From: Aquanectria penicillioides | Taxonomy: Eukaryota; Ascomycota; Sordariomycetes; Hypocreales; Nectriaceae | NCBI GenBank assembly: GCA_003415625.1 | Contig: PYIU01000004.1 | Location: 1,364,001 to 1,428,000 of the forward strand | Length of the DNA: 64,000 nt | Direction of reading: 5' to 3' | In this document: in pieces, positions 20,870-31,800 of the stretch | Numbering within the stretch: position 1 is the stretch's first letter | Layout: the number at the start of each line of letters is the position of its first letter | Made by a program: the position numbers and the translations under genes | Notes under the pieces: generated by a model | The model's database searches: none | Told to the model about the DNA's origin: nothing | What the model saw: only the letters and a program-made list of their open reading frames with translations

Positions 20870-23121
20870 CTAGTCGATCTTTGCATTTGCCAAACTCTTG
20901 GCCGTGGGGTTGCTCAAGTTGTTGACCTGCTTGACGTCGGCTCTCTTATACTTGCCCTGTTTCCGTAGCCTCTTCCTCGCCACCATGACGGGAACCGAGC
21001 TCTTGGTAACCAGGTAGTTCGAGAATGATCCAAGGATGACGCTGTCTCATCGTTAGCAATGCCTATATATTTAAACTCTGGCGGCTCAATACGTACCCCT
21101 TCAATGCGCTTCGTCCGCGACTTCCAATGACCACCAACGTCGGGTTGACCAGATCAATAACCTCAGTAATCAGATGTTTGGGGTTCTTGCAATGCAACAC
21201 TTCCACAATGACCCGCACCTGCAAACTCGTCTTTCTCAGGAGGCGTGTAACACGATCCGTGATGTCCTTGACAGCTCGGCGGCGCTCTTCGTCAGCTTTG
21301 CTACGATCTGCTCGGCTAGATGGTGCAGGCGACGTGTTGGGAGTACCCGACCTAGAATCTCCACGGAACGAAGTGCGCACAAAGTCCGGCACAGCAGTCA
21401 TGGCCGGAGCTGGCGTCTTTGCGTTTGTGACGTTGTTGAGCGCGACTGCCTGCTCCTTCATGGCTTTGGGGTCATCTGGCACCAGCGCACTATCACCTCC
21501 AATACCAGCCTCCTCGTCCACACAGTAGATTGCAAGCAGCGTGTCGCCGTCTCGTAGCACTGTGCCGATTGCCCATTCAAGAGCGTGGGTTGACTCGTCG
21601 CTGAGGTCCGTCGCCACAAGATACTTTCGCAGTCTATGGTGTTCGTCCTCGGCAGCCTGTGCAATCTTGGCGTACTCTCCTCGGTAGATGATGCGAATAG
21701 CACGGTGGTTTTCAGGGTAGGTGAGAACATTAGTCATGGAGAAGCCAAGTTTCTGGGCTCTCTTGATGTCATCCATATCCGCCTCCTCGTCAGAATCGAT
21801 CATGGATGCAGTTGTAGAACCAGGCTCTCGGTCATAACTGGTGTGGGGATGAACCGATGTCTTGGAAGGCTTTACATTGTCGCCAGCAGGGTTAGTGACT
21901 TTAATTTCGGGCTCCGACAACAAAGATCTATAAGTGTATTTAGGTTGCTTAGATGCAACTTTAGTCCCTGAATAAATAGTAAGTAAGTATTTTTCAACCC
22001 GATCAGCCAAGATAAACTTACGCTCTTCCTCCGCAGCGGCGAGTAGACTCATAGTCTTCTTCTCGCCCTTGTTTGACGACGAACTTGCCTCATTATCAGC
22101 AGGCTCGCCATCTCCTTCACCCGTGGCGTCGGGGTTCAAGGACCGCGGGGCCTTCTTGCGTCCTCGATCTTCGTCATCAGATGAGAATGGCTCATCGTCC
22201 TCGCTAGATCCAAGATGCTCGCCATCCGGTCCCATGTAGTCTTTGACAAGCCTGCCTTCGCCTCCTGAGTCTCCTCGCTTACGCGTTGGGAGCTGAGACA
22301 AGCTTCCTCCAGAAAAGGCAAGCCTGGCATCGGATAGCCGACGATATGCGTTGCTGAGGTCAACAATTTGGCCATCATCAAGCATGGCCGTGCCAGGTGT
22401 CAGCATCAATGCCGGGGACCTCGACCGGGAGGATATTCGGTTGTGGGGGATTTGGACTTCTGGCCACTGAGACCACCAAAGGACTTTTGTCGGCCACGAT
22501 CTCCGGGGATCTGAAGACCGCTCAGATCCGCCCCTCGGAGGGCCTCGGCCAAGGCACCGGCGGATTGCTTCTTGCCGCCCTGGGTGTTTCTCTTGGGCAG
22601 CTGCTGGCCATGCTTGTGAGTGATGATTCCGGAGAACTGATAATCCGAAGTGATATCGTTGCGTGCGCCAGCTCGAGGGCCGAACTCGACGGGTTTTTGC
22701 GACGCATCAGAAAAGCTCCGCGGGTGCGAGCCGCTGCCAAAACTGGGGGCTTTGCCAGTTCGGCTTTGTGGGAAATGGGAGAGTTGGGAGTTGTGTTGGT
22801 GCCAGAGGGCCTCGAGGGTCCAGCTGGGGGCGTGTCCGGGTCTAGCATGCTTCTCACGCTAGGGGGAGGTGGAGAGCTCGTATCAAGCATACTCCGCACC
22901 GGCCGCTGCTGCGGGGAGTTGGATTTGGGAGGGGGGTCATCAATATCCAGCATGCTTCGCACTGGCGATCGGGGAGTTGTGTACGGCGAGGCAGACCGCA
23001 TACGGCTTGGGGAGGCGCTGGGGTTGGGGTTGGGCCTAGGCCTGTTCTCCAGTAAGGCGAGGACCTCCTTGCGCTCCATGTCGAGCATGGCCTCAATGCT
23101 CATAGGTTGATTGTGCGACAT
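20870..23121 (-). CDS. Universal stress protein (UspA-fold) domain protein
   Basis: About 714 residues. A long disordered N-terminus carries repeated RSMLD motifs (SPVRSMLD, RPVRSMLD, PSVRSMLD); the C-terminal USP domain is at about 484-700, with KYLVATDLSDESTHALEWA and the nucleotide-binding-type VVIGSRGRSALKG, continuing GVILGSFSNYLVTKSSVPVMV. UspA-fold proteins bind ATP or act in stress responses; the role here is unknown. Exons: 23121-22022, 21967-21097 and 21041-20870. The first intron (21968-22021, 54 nt) is in frame and stop-free; the second (21042-21096) interrupts the SRGRSALKG loop. Two apparent one-base deletions in the disordered region, at GGGGG 22745-22749 and GGGG 22414-22417, split the frame. 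With both restored the length is a multiple of three. The start MSHNQPMS is preferred over MDIKSAI at 23142. Confidence 0.85.
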
Positions 23122-23142
23122 GATTGCGGATTTGATGTCCAA

Positions 23143-25571
23143 TGGCTCCTAGCGGCAAGGTGTTTGTAGTTGTGGGAGAGGAGTTGAGGAGCAGAGGAGA
23201 GGAATGCGGGGAGAGGGGAGGACAAATCGCAGTCCCGGGTTGATAGGCGGTCGGATTTTGCGTAACAAGAGGCGGAGGGGTGCAAAGAGGTCGTCGGATG
23301 CGCACGGGACGGAAGATATCGAGCGCTTGGGTATCAGGAGGGCTACGATAGCATCCTATATCCGACGGAAGTGGGCGACTCGCGGGGACTAGGCGGCAGC
23401 GCTCCTTAGATCATGGCGCAAACGAGCAAGCGCACAGTCGAATGGAGGGGGGATATAGAGGTGCCAGAGGTGCCAGAGGTGCCAGAGGCGGCGGGCGAGG
23501 GGTCGGATGCTGGCGAGGGTTGAGGCTGCAGAGAGCACACGAGGCACACGAAGGGGGGAGGATCGGTCGGTTCAGCGGTTGTGCGGCGGTGATGGCAGAC
23601 AAGAGATCGGGTGACTGTGACGAGGTCCGAAGAGAGTTTGGGATGGAGAAGAATGCGGCCTCGACGTGGGCGGCGTGGGCGTGGACGTGGGCGTGGGACG
23701 TGGGACGTGGGGAGGCTGGGCGCCGGAGTGGAGAGGAGGGGTCTCTGTGGTTTGGACGCTCCGCCGCTGACACCAGGGCCTGGTTGACTCTTTTTCAGAG
23801 GCGATGCGCCCGCCTCAGCTCTCACCTTAACCGTAAGCTAAATGCGGCGAGGGTCACCGAGAAATCTGGACATGTACAGCCTATGTACTCCAGCTAGGCC
23901 GCGCCCTTGTCCTCTGTTTAACCTGAAGGAACTTGGGACCGAGGGGCATGACAACACGAAACCAAAGCCCGTATAGATAAAGATTTCGTCTTGTTATATT
24001 TACTTTTCTCCTTATGCAATTCTTGCCATCTCCTTTCCTTTCCTTGGGCCGAATTTTTGCTTGTTGGCCGGTTTCATCCAGAGGCTTGTCGCAACTTTGC
24101 CCACTATGTACTCGCCAGTCGCCACTAGCCCACCACCACACCACACCACTTTAGCACCGTTGGAGCCTTGACCTAAACCCGACTTCAACCTTACCGAGGA
24201 GCGAAAACCCCCGAGGGAAAGCATACGAATACCTACATACACAGCAATATCATTGTGCGCCTTTAATGTCTCGGTTTCGTGTCCACTCGGAGTCCTGAAA
24301 CAGCCTCCCCACAATTTGAACTTCCCATTCCCCGCCCCGGAGAGGAAATATTGACCGTCAAGTCCATAACGTAGCCATTCCGGGGCGAGAAACACGAGAC
24401 CGCGAGACTCGTAACTCCACCGCCATCTAGCGGACCATGCTGACCCAATACCCGAGGCATTAGATGTAGGAAAGTCTAGGTCGATATGATCAAGAATTTG
24501 AAAATAAGTGGCGTCCTCGTAGAGGTTTTATTATTGTCCTTTACAATGAGATTTATTTCCCCGTTCAAGCCTCTTTCCTCCTCTCCTCGCCTCTCCTCTC
24601 GCCAGACGCATGTTCCTCTCAGGTATCGCAGTTTTTCGCACCCCCACTACCACCGATACTTGCTTTGGTACATACCAGGTAAGTAGGGTTGGAGGACAGG
24701 CATCGTCATGTGAAAACCCATGAGGGTTTAATTGTGAATTCGCCATTGGGCAATTCTGTCCTGTCCCCATCTATATCTCATTTAGTTCAGATCCTAGACC
24801 CCGGTTTCTTGTGTGTCGCATTCTGCTATTTGCTAGTGGTTAAAGATGCTTTTTTTTTTTTTTTTTTTTTTTTTGCTTCGCTGCAAATTTGTCGTCCCAT
24901 GACTCTAACTTTGCCATCATCGGCCAAGGCCAGAACAACCAACATCCCACTAGACCTGCACTAGTACCTGCGCTGCAGACACTGGGACGCAGCCACCGAA
25001 GACGGTTATTTGACTACTTTAAACAGGCTAAATATTTGTGACTGAAATGTCAGACTCGCTTGTCAGCCCTCCCGAGCTTCACGGCGACTAATCTCTGGGG
25101 TCGTTTGTTCCCGTAGCTAAATGTCAACATCACAAATAAGTCAACAGCCACCACAGACCCCCAAAGTCTACATCGCTGCAACATCGGGAACATCACACCA
25201 CCTCTTATGTCACCGGACTAAGTCTCTCTCACCTTGCCCTACCCTACCCCCTACGAATGCGCCCAGTGCATGAACGCATCCCTTCAGCTTACCAACAACT
25301 GCACGACTCGGTGAGGCGCGCCAGCTGACCGTTTTACTCGGTGGAGCCCGTTACAATTGTGCCGTTTTCTGCCGACTATTTCCATTATGTGACTCAAGTC
25401 TTCACGGAGGGGCAAAAGCAGTTCCGGAGATGATGTCTTCAGAGTCGTACCAAGCAAACAACGTGCACAAGATATGAGGTAGAAACTCATCGTTCTATCA
25501 AAGGCTGGTATAGTTACACATTTTTTTTAACACATCTAATGTACAACTAAGACGTAGAGAATTCATCCCGT
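23143..25571. other. Intergenic region, no supported gene
   Basis: About 2.4 kb. The first 700 bases, upstream of the USP gene, contain a tandem GTGCCAGAG-type repeat (about 23460-23489) and GTGGGCGTGGGACGTGGG-type repeats (about 23668-23712). A 25-base T run occupies 24850-24874. The frames present (up to about 150 residues) are of low complexity or without recognisable domains. It includes the 3' UTR of the uS7m gene at its right end. Confidence 0.5.
24850..24874. repeat. T25 homopolymer
   Basis: Uninterrupted T run. It could be the A-tail scar of a reverse-transcribed insertion on the minus strand, but no adjoining element or target-site duplication was recognised. Confidence 0.9.
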
Positions 25572-26730
25572 TTACATCTTCTTCTTCATCTTGAGCTTGT
25601 TTGATCCAACGTTAGCTCGGGCCGCAGTACCCAGCTTGTGAACCTGCTTGCGCTTCTCCCAGACACCAGACCGTCCTTCCACCACGGCAATAATCTCCTC
25701 AGCTATCCTAATAGGGAACTGCTTGCGACCGCTGCCTTTCGAGGGCTTCTTGTTGACCACGTCGAGGATCCACTGGAAAGCGACACGACGACGCTGGCGA
25801 ACAGCGAGAGGTATGGGCAGTTCCAGGGCACGACCACCACCACCGGCGCCTGCCACGTTGCGGATCTTAAGGAGGGAGCCACCGAGTCAATGGCGACGGT
25901 TATGTACAGGATAGGGTTGAGAGGGAGATACGGAGCCGGGGGAGTTCCGGGTAGGAGGGGGAATTTTGGGCTGTAGATTGGCGCCGGAGCAGTTCGGAGA
26001 AAGTTCATGACAGCAGCCATATTCTAGTTCCCAAGTTAGTCACTTGGGTAGCATGTCTTTGAACAATTGCACTTACTCGCTGGGCAACGCTCAGCTTTCC
26101 ATCCCGCATCAGCAGTCGCGTGATCTGCTCTAGGACAGGATGGTATCGCTTCTTATGGTTAAAGCCCTGAGGCCATGGTCCCTTGGGAAGACCAAACTTA
26201 TGCCCGACGGGTTGCACTCCGGTTTCCGCTTCCACCTCAGCTAGCTCGGCGGTTTCCGCTGCGGCATTGAGAGCCTCCGCAACATCGGGAGAAGGGATCA
26301 TGCCCTCACGGTAGAGAACCTCCTCTTGAGCGGGCGTTAACTGGCCTTCGCCCCCGCTCGTCACTGTGCGGCCGCCGAAAAATAGTTGCTCGAGTGTCGC
26401 ATCGTCCAGAGTATCGGTGTTGGAGTCAATATCAGATGAGGTCACCTGCAAGGCACAGCGTTGTTAGTCCCATGCCAATTGCCATTTCCACGTGTCAATT
26501 CGTACCTCAGAAACTTCCTGGGGAGCAGCATCTTTCGACACGGCCTGCGATTGAGGCTCCTTGGTGTTGTTGGAGTTTTCAATCGGCTTCGGGGGTTGTT
26601 TGTCTCCTTCACTGGAGTACCATCGGGTCCGGGGAAGGGCGTTCACAAACGGCCCGGCTCGGGGGGCGGCAGGTCTCGATCGAATTGCGAGAGCTCTGCA
26701 TGCTCCCCAGATCCTCAATCTCGGAGACAT
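25572..26730 (-). CDS. Mitochondrial small-subunit ribosomal protein uS7m
   Basis: Homologue of bacterial S7 and yeast Rsm7, a primary 16S-type rRNA-binding protein of the mitoribosome head. The N-terminus (MSPRLRIWGACRALAIRSRP) is Arg-rich and lacks acidic residues, as in a mitochondrial presequence. The S7 domain fills the C-terminal two thirds and ends with the family signature RRRVAFQWILDVVNKKP and a basic tail. Exons: 26730-26506, 26445-26077 and 26023-25572; introns 60 and 53 nt, both GT-AG. The frame breaks at 25869-25872: one extra base (CCC or TTT on the coding strand) restores APSLKIRNVAGAG and gives 348 residues. Because the protein is needed for respiration and the rest is intact, a sequence error is the best explanation. 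Confidence 0.9.
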
Positions 26731-28447
26731 GGCTGAGCTCCGCGTCGCTGGCAACGTCTTGGAGCAGGGTCTTTTACAGCCTCGTGGCTTCGCGTGGTCA
26801 ACGGGCAAATCCGTGATGAAAATTCCCAGTCAGTCGAGCTGGAGCGGAATAGCAATGTTCCGGCCGGCCTCCTCTTGTACGCAGATAAAGCTTTAGCAGG
26901 ACCAACTGGCTTACATAACCAGCCCAAGAGCCATCCCCACCATCGGCCCCATCCGGCTGGCGGAGCCTCCCACACACCCACACTGACCTCATCATGTACA
27001 GTGCCCAAAGCTATGGAGTATCAAACGGTTTGGAACATTTCGATAAAAATCCGTTTCAGCACCGAGGCTGGGGTTACATTGCAGAGGCTCTCTGTGCATC
27101 ATTGAAACCCATCTCCGAAATTTTATGCGTCTTTCGGACGTGCCTCGGCAGTTGCCGTCCTGATCTTCCCCGAATTCCATTCTCCTCGGGAGCAATCAGC
27201 GCCAACGGCACAGCAACTCCAATTGTCATCACCATCACTACATACCGCTCCCAGGTCTGGACAGCAGCATGGTGAGGCTGCATGCGTTTGCAAGCCCAAC
27301 ACCGAGACCGGGGTACTTTAGTTCGGCACTCCCCACGCGGGCATGCCGGCCCCTCTTCTCCCAACACTGGGGGACGTTGTTGAATTCACCGCATCCGCGC
27401 CTCTGCCGTGGCTTTCTAAGCATCGGTGCTTTTTTCTTACACACCCACAAAACCTTGGCTATTTCTAGGCTGGGGGACTAGGACACAGGCCTGCCAGGCC
27501 GGTGGCGGACGCAAGCACCAATTGCTATCTCGGTCCAGTTGATTCTAAAGCTGCGATCGCCCGTGCTCACTTCCACCACACTGGACCGTGGCTGCTTTCA
27601 GGGTGGGGGTCGACAGCCATCCAAAGGCAAAGACAAAGGAGATCATCCAGAGCCTCCTCTCGTCAAAGCGGCCGTGCTTGCATGGGACGGGAACTCGCTG
27701 ACGGAGCATGTGACACCCAGGTTGCTCTCTGGGGCGAAACTCCTCACCGGCTGTCCAGCCTAATACATGACAGGGGTGCTCTCGTGATTACCCTGAATGT
27801 GATTTGTCCCTTGTAGGAAACCCCCCCATCCCAGTTCGTTGTCTCGGATGCAGACATTGTAGACATTCACGCATAGCCAAGATAGTGCCGTTGTGTTCTG
27901 AACAGCTGAAACCAAGGTTCTCAGACCTCTTTTCTCTGTATTTCTTGATTCTGTTTAGATTCTCACAGGTCCCATCTTCCCCGCCCCCAACCCAGTAAAT
28001 AAGACACACTTGTTAGCCAAGCTGGCTCTTTGAGCCGAAGAAGAGTGATAAAAAAAATAAAAATGTTGAAAAAAAAAAAGCATTGATGTCCAGCAGACAT
28101 CGCCATGTCCCAGACCAATGTCTCAAGCTCGGTACCGTGAGGCACTTCTTCTTCTCTGTTCTTTGTTTTCAGAATTGTGCTCCAGAGCAAACGTCCATGA
28201 AACGTAGCTCCCAGACTGTTAGTCGAAGCAATGCGCCCTTTTTGGTTTTGCCCTTGTCCCTTGCCCAACTCCAGATGTGAAACTCGCCAACGCAAAAAGA
28301 AACGCGCAAAAAGAAATCCAAAAAGTAATAACTCCATCCGTAGACCAAGAGAGAAACAGAAAGACTCAAAAAATGCCTTAAAAAATTTCGGCCATCAGAA
28401 CGGGGTGCTGCAATGTGTCAAATGGGTCGTGTGCCGAGTAATCGCGC
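26731..28447. other. Intergenic region, no supported gene
   Basis: About 1.7 kb upstream of the uS7m gene and downstream of the small dsRBD-like gene. Only short frames without domain character are present. An A-rich patch lies at 28049-28080. Confidence 0.5.
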
Positions 28448-28862
28448 CTACCAGCCCCAAGACTGAGTTGGGGAGCTTGACTGGGATCCGGTCAACCAAT
28501 TGACGGCACATTCGGCGGCATCCTCTCTGGCGTTGTTGAGATTCTTGCCGTCATACCAGTAACGGGCGGAGAGGGTCTTGCCGTGAACCGTCACACGACT
28601 TGACCACGCGGTACGTCCACCTGATTGATAATTCGGTTAGAAAGACATTGCTCAGTCATGAGCGGGAGAGCATGGATGGTTGGAACATACCTCGACGATC
28701 AGATACTATTTGGAAGACGGGAGGACGCAATTGAGCATCGCGACATACGACTGCATGACAATTAGCTCTCGTTGATACATAAAATCAATGTCGATGGAGA
28801 AAAATCTCACCTTCAAGTCGCTCCTGCCAGGGACCGACTGGGGCAAGGGACTGCAGATCCAT
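28448..28862 (-). CDS. Small double-stranded-RNA-binding-like protein
   Basis: A three-exon gene of 94 residues assembled by reading splice sites: exons 28862-28811, 28750-28691 and 28620-28448; introns 28751-28810 (GTGAGA...ATGCAG) and 28621-28690 (GTATGT...ATCAG with CTAAC). All junctions keep frame (phase 1 both times) and the total is exactly 285 nt. The protein MDLQSLAPVGPWQERLE... contains a pattern like a dsRNA-binding domain: an N-terminal helix (WQERLEVVCR), PPVFQIVSD, then strands SSRVTVHGKTLSARYWYDG, and a C-terminal helix EDAAECAVNWL. Such single-domain proteins occur in ascomycetes; their role is unknown to me. Assignment as a dsRBD rests on pattern only, and conserved lysines of canonical domains are largely missing. 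Confidence 0.72.
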
Positions 28863-31800
28863 GATAATGAAGGTTGGCGCAGACGGTGGTGAAGTGGAAT
28901 TGATTTGATGAAAAGCCGAAGTAATGCGTGCGGAGAAGGTCGTGGTCAAGGTCGGTGAGAAAGTTGGAGTGGAAGTGAACCAAAGTCGGCGTCAATGGGT
29001 GCAGACTCTGGACTTATAAGCCGAAGGGAAGCTCGAGGCGGCCGTGGGTGAGAGGCGCGCCTTGGGAACGACTGGGCGTGCGTGGGGTGTGGCAGGATGA
29101 CAACGGCAGCAGAACCCCGGATGGAATGACGGCGGCCAGCGTTTGATTGCCAGGTGGTCGTGTGTCTATCCGGACGGGCCTCAAGTAGTAGGACAAAACG
29201 GCAAGCAAATAGAACGGCTCGGGAAGATTGGGCGCGTGTGATGTGGCAGAAAAGGATTAGGTACCGGGAATCGGGGATGGTGTAGGCGGTTTTACGCAGG
29301 CCTCGAAATGTTCGCCCCAAATTGCAGGACGGCTACCCTTTAAGAATTCCAGGGCGGCTGATTGCATCAATGGATAGGAATCAAAGGGGAAGAAATAGGA
29401 ATCGCGGGAGAGAGTTGGAGGAGGAGAGTCAAGAGAAGAAAGGAAAAAAAAAAAAGGAGACTATAAGCCACACGACGGCGAGTCTCGACGTGGGAGGGAC
29501 AGACGAAACGGATTCTCAAAAGAAGGAACGAAGCCTTGACTAGCAAGCAACTACGGCGTAACGAGGGTACAGTTAGGTAGGCTGGGCCAGGGCTTGTAGT
29601 TGCTTTTTTCTTCGTGCCCCTTGAGGGGAGAGGGTGGGATTTGGCACATCGGGTAAAGCTCGACGACGTGCGGAAATCGACTTGGGCGTGAGAGCGAGAG
29701 GCGTGTATGGAGTCACCAAAGGAAAAAGGGCCGGGCTGCAGGGGCCGGTCGCTCGGGAGCGGGTACGGTACGGGCGATTGCCGTTGTGTTAGGGGGAGTT
29801 TGATTTTGGGCGTTGACGAGGCTCGCTGAAGCTGGCTTCCATGGGTGATGGTTGGCAGAGGAAGGCGGAAGGCCTGGGACGGGGTTGGTTTGCTGCCGTT
29901 GGGCTACGACGGACGGGGATGTATGGGATGGGATGTGACGAGACGAAAACACGGAGACGACGACGACACAATGACTGCCAGCCCGCCCGCCAGCCAGCGG
30001 GCCGGAAGAGCTGGGGGCGTGCATGGCTTCCACTGCCTGTGCTCTTCGGTCGCGGAGCGGCGCAGGGAAAGCTGCACCAAGTGCAAGGGGACGGCGGCGA
30101 CGGGGCAAGGATGTGCTCCGTACGGTACGAGCGTCCATGCGCGGCCATGCGGTAATGAGGAGCTAAGGCATTGTTTGGGAAAGGTTGGTCGCCGCTGGCG
30201 TCTGCTCCATCAGATACAAAAAAGCAACGTGTATTGGACCTGGGGGCCGGGATAGACCAGGTTTTGCGCACGAGGGGGGCCATACAAAAACACCAGGAGA
30301 ATGCAAAAGCAAAGTGAGGCGGAAGAATTGGGAGGGCGCGTGAGCATCATTGGAAGACGAGGAAAAAAAGAGAAAAGAGTGGCGAGAGGGAACGGGACCA
30401 GCAAGGAGAGACAGGCTGACAAGCACCCAACCAAAAGGGCCAATTGCCGTGGCCCTGGGTTGGGCACGATGATGATGTGCAGAATGTGTCTTTTTGGGGG
30501 TTCAGGTTCAGGTTCGGGTCGTACAAGTCCTACACACGCAACCCGGCGACCGCAGGCTGACGCAGGCACCACCACCGCAGCGAGATAGAGAGCGAGATCG
30601 AGCCAGCGAGCGAGTGGGAGATTGGGAGATTTGGGAGAGGGAGGCTATGACGAGTGTGGGAGGTGAGGGTTGGCGGAGGCGGGGACAGCGGAGTGAGTGT
30701 GGCATCCATCTCGAGCTAGCCAAACCGATCCTCATCAATCAATCCACCGGACCAGCTCGCCAGCCCAGCCAGCTGAGGTTGAGATGAACGACGGCCACGT
30801 CAAGCCTGGAAAGGCAAGGGTACGGCGCAGCGAGGCGAGCTGGGTACCTGGTCAAGATGATGCCAACGCAATTTTGGGATGGCCAACCGAGCCAGATAGT
30901 CTTCCTTTTTTTTTTTTTTTTTTCCCTCGATCCTTACTTGCTGCGCGCTTCGCTCCCACGCTACGCTAGTTCTCTTTGCGAGCAACTCGTCGTTGGGATG
31001 GGGGGATGGAGGGAATTGCCGTCTTTTCTTATTTCTTGGCCGAGGGTGGAGTGGAGGAGCAGCGATCACCAGGGCCCATCTCACCCATCTCACCCATTGC
31101 CGGACGCTACCAGGATCTTTCATCAATGTGGGGGAGGAGCATTGACCATTACTTTTGCAGCGGGCGTCCTAAGACCCTAAGCCCGGACAACGGAGAGGGC
31201 TTTGACTGACTGAGCCTTACGTATCAGCTCTTCGGCCGGTTCCCTGTTCTTCTCATGCGGCGTGAGGCGAAGGCCTGGCGTTCTGTGGTAGCATTTTGCC
31301 GTTTTGACGGTTTGACCCTCATACCGAGAAGCAGGAACTTGTTGGCTCGGCATGGCAAGGACCGGGCAGAGATGTACTGTTGGCGTCGCCCATGCCTTCG
31401 ATCATGCACTGCAGCGTCAGAGTCAATATCTGGAGCCATTGACGTCTCTCCCTCCCCCACGGGTCATCTATCTACCTGCCTACCTATCTACTACTGACCT
31501 ACTTAAGGTGCCGTGCTAGGCATGTATATATATATGTACCTGCTGTAGGTACTGAATGTGTATAGGTAGGTTGGTACGTCTGGCACAATGCAATGGACCT
31601 AGGCAAGTCGGCAACAAAAATTCTTTTGTGATTTCATCCTCGTATACACAATGTACAGCACCCTACGTACTTTTCTCCAATCGCAAAACGAGGACCAGGG
31701 CTCTCTTCATACCATCTCGCCTAAGCGCGTCTCGCGACAACCATTTTCCTCCGAGGCGCTCCCCATGGCAAGGCCCCTCCAAAAAAGCGGCGGCGCAGGG

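Noticed and set aside
23460..23490. Short direct repeats resembling a CRISPR-like array
   Set aside because: Three adjacent 10-base units without spacers, in a eukaryotic promoter region; a simple tandem repeat.
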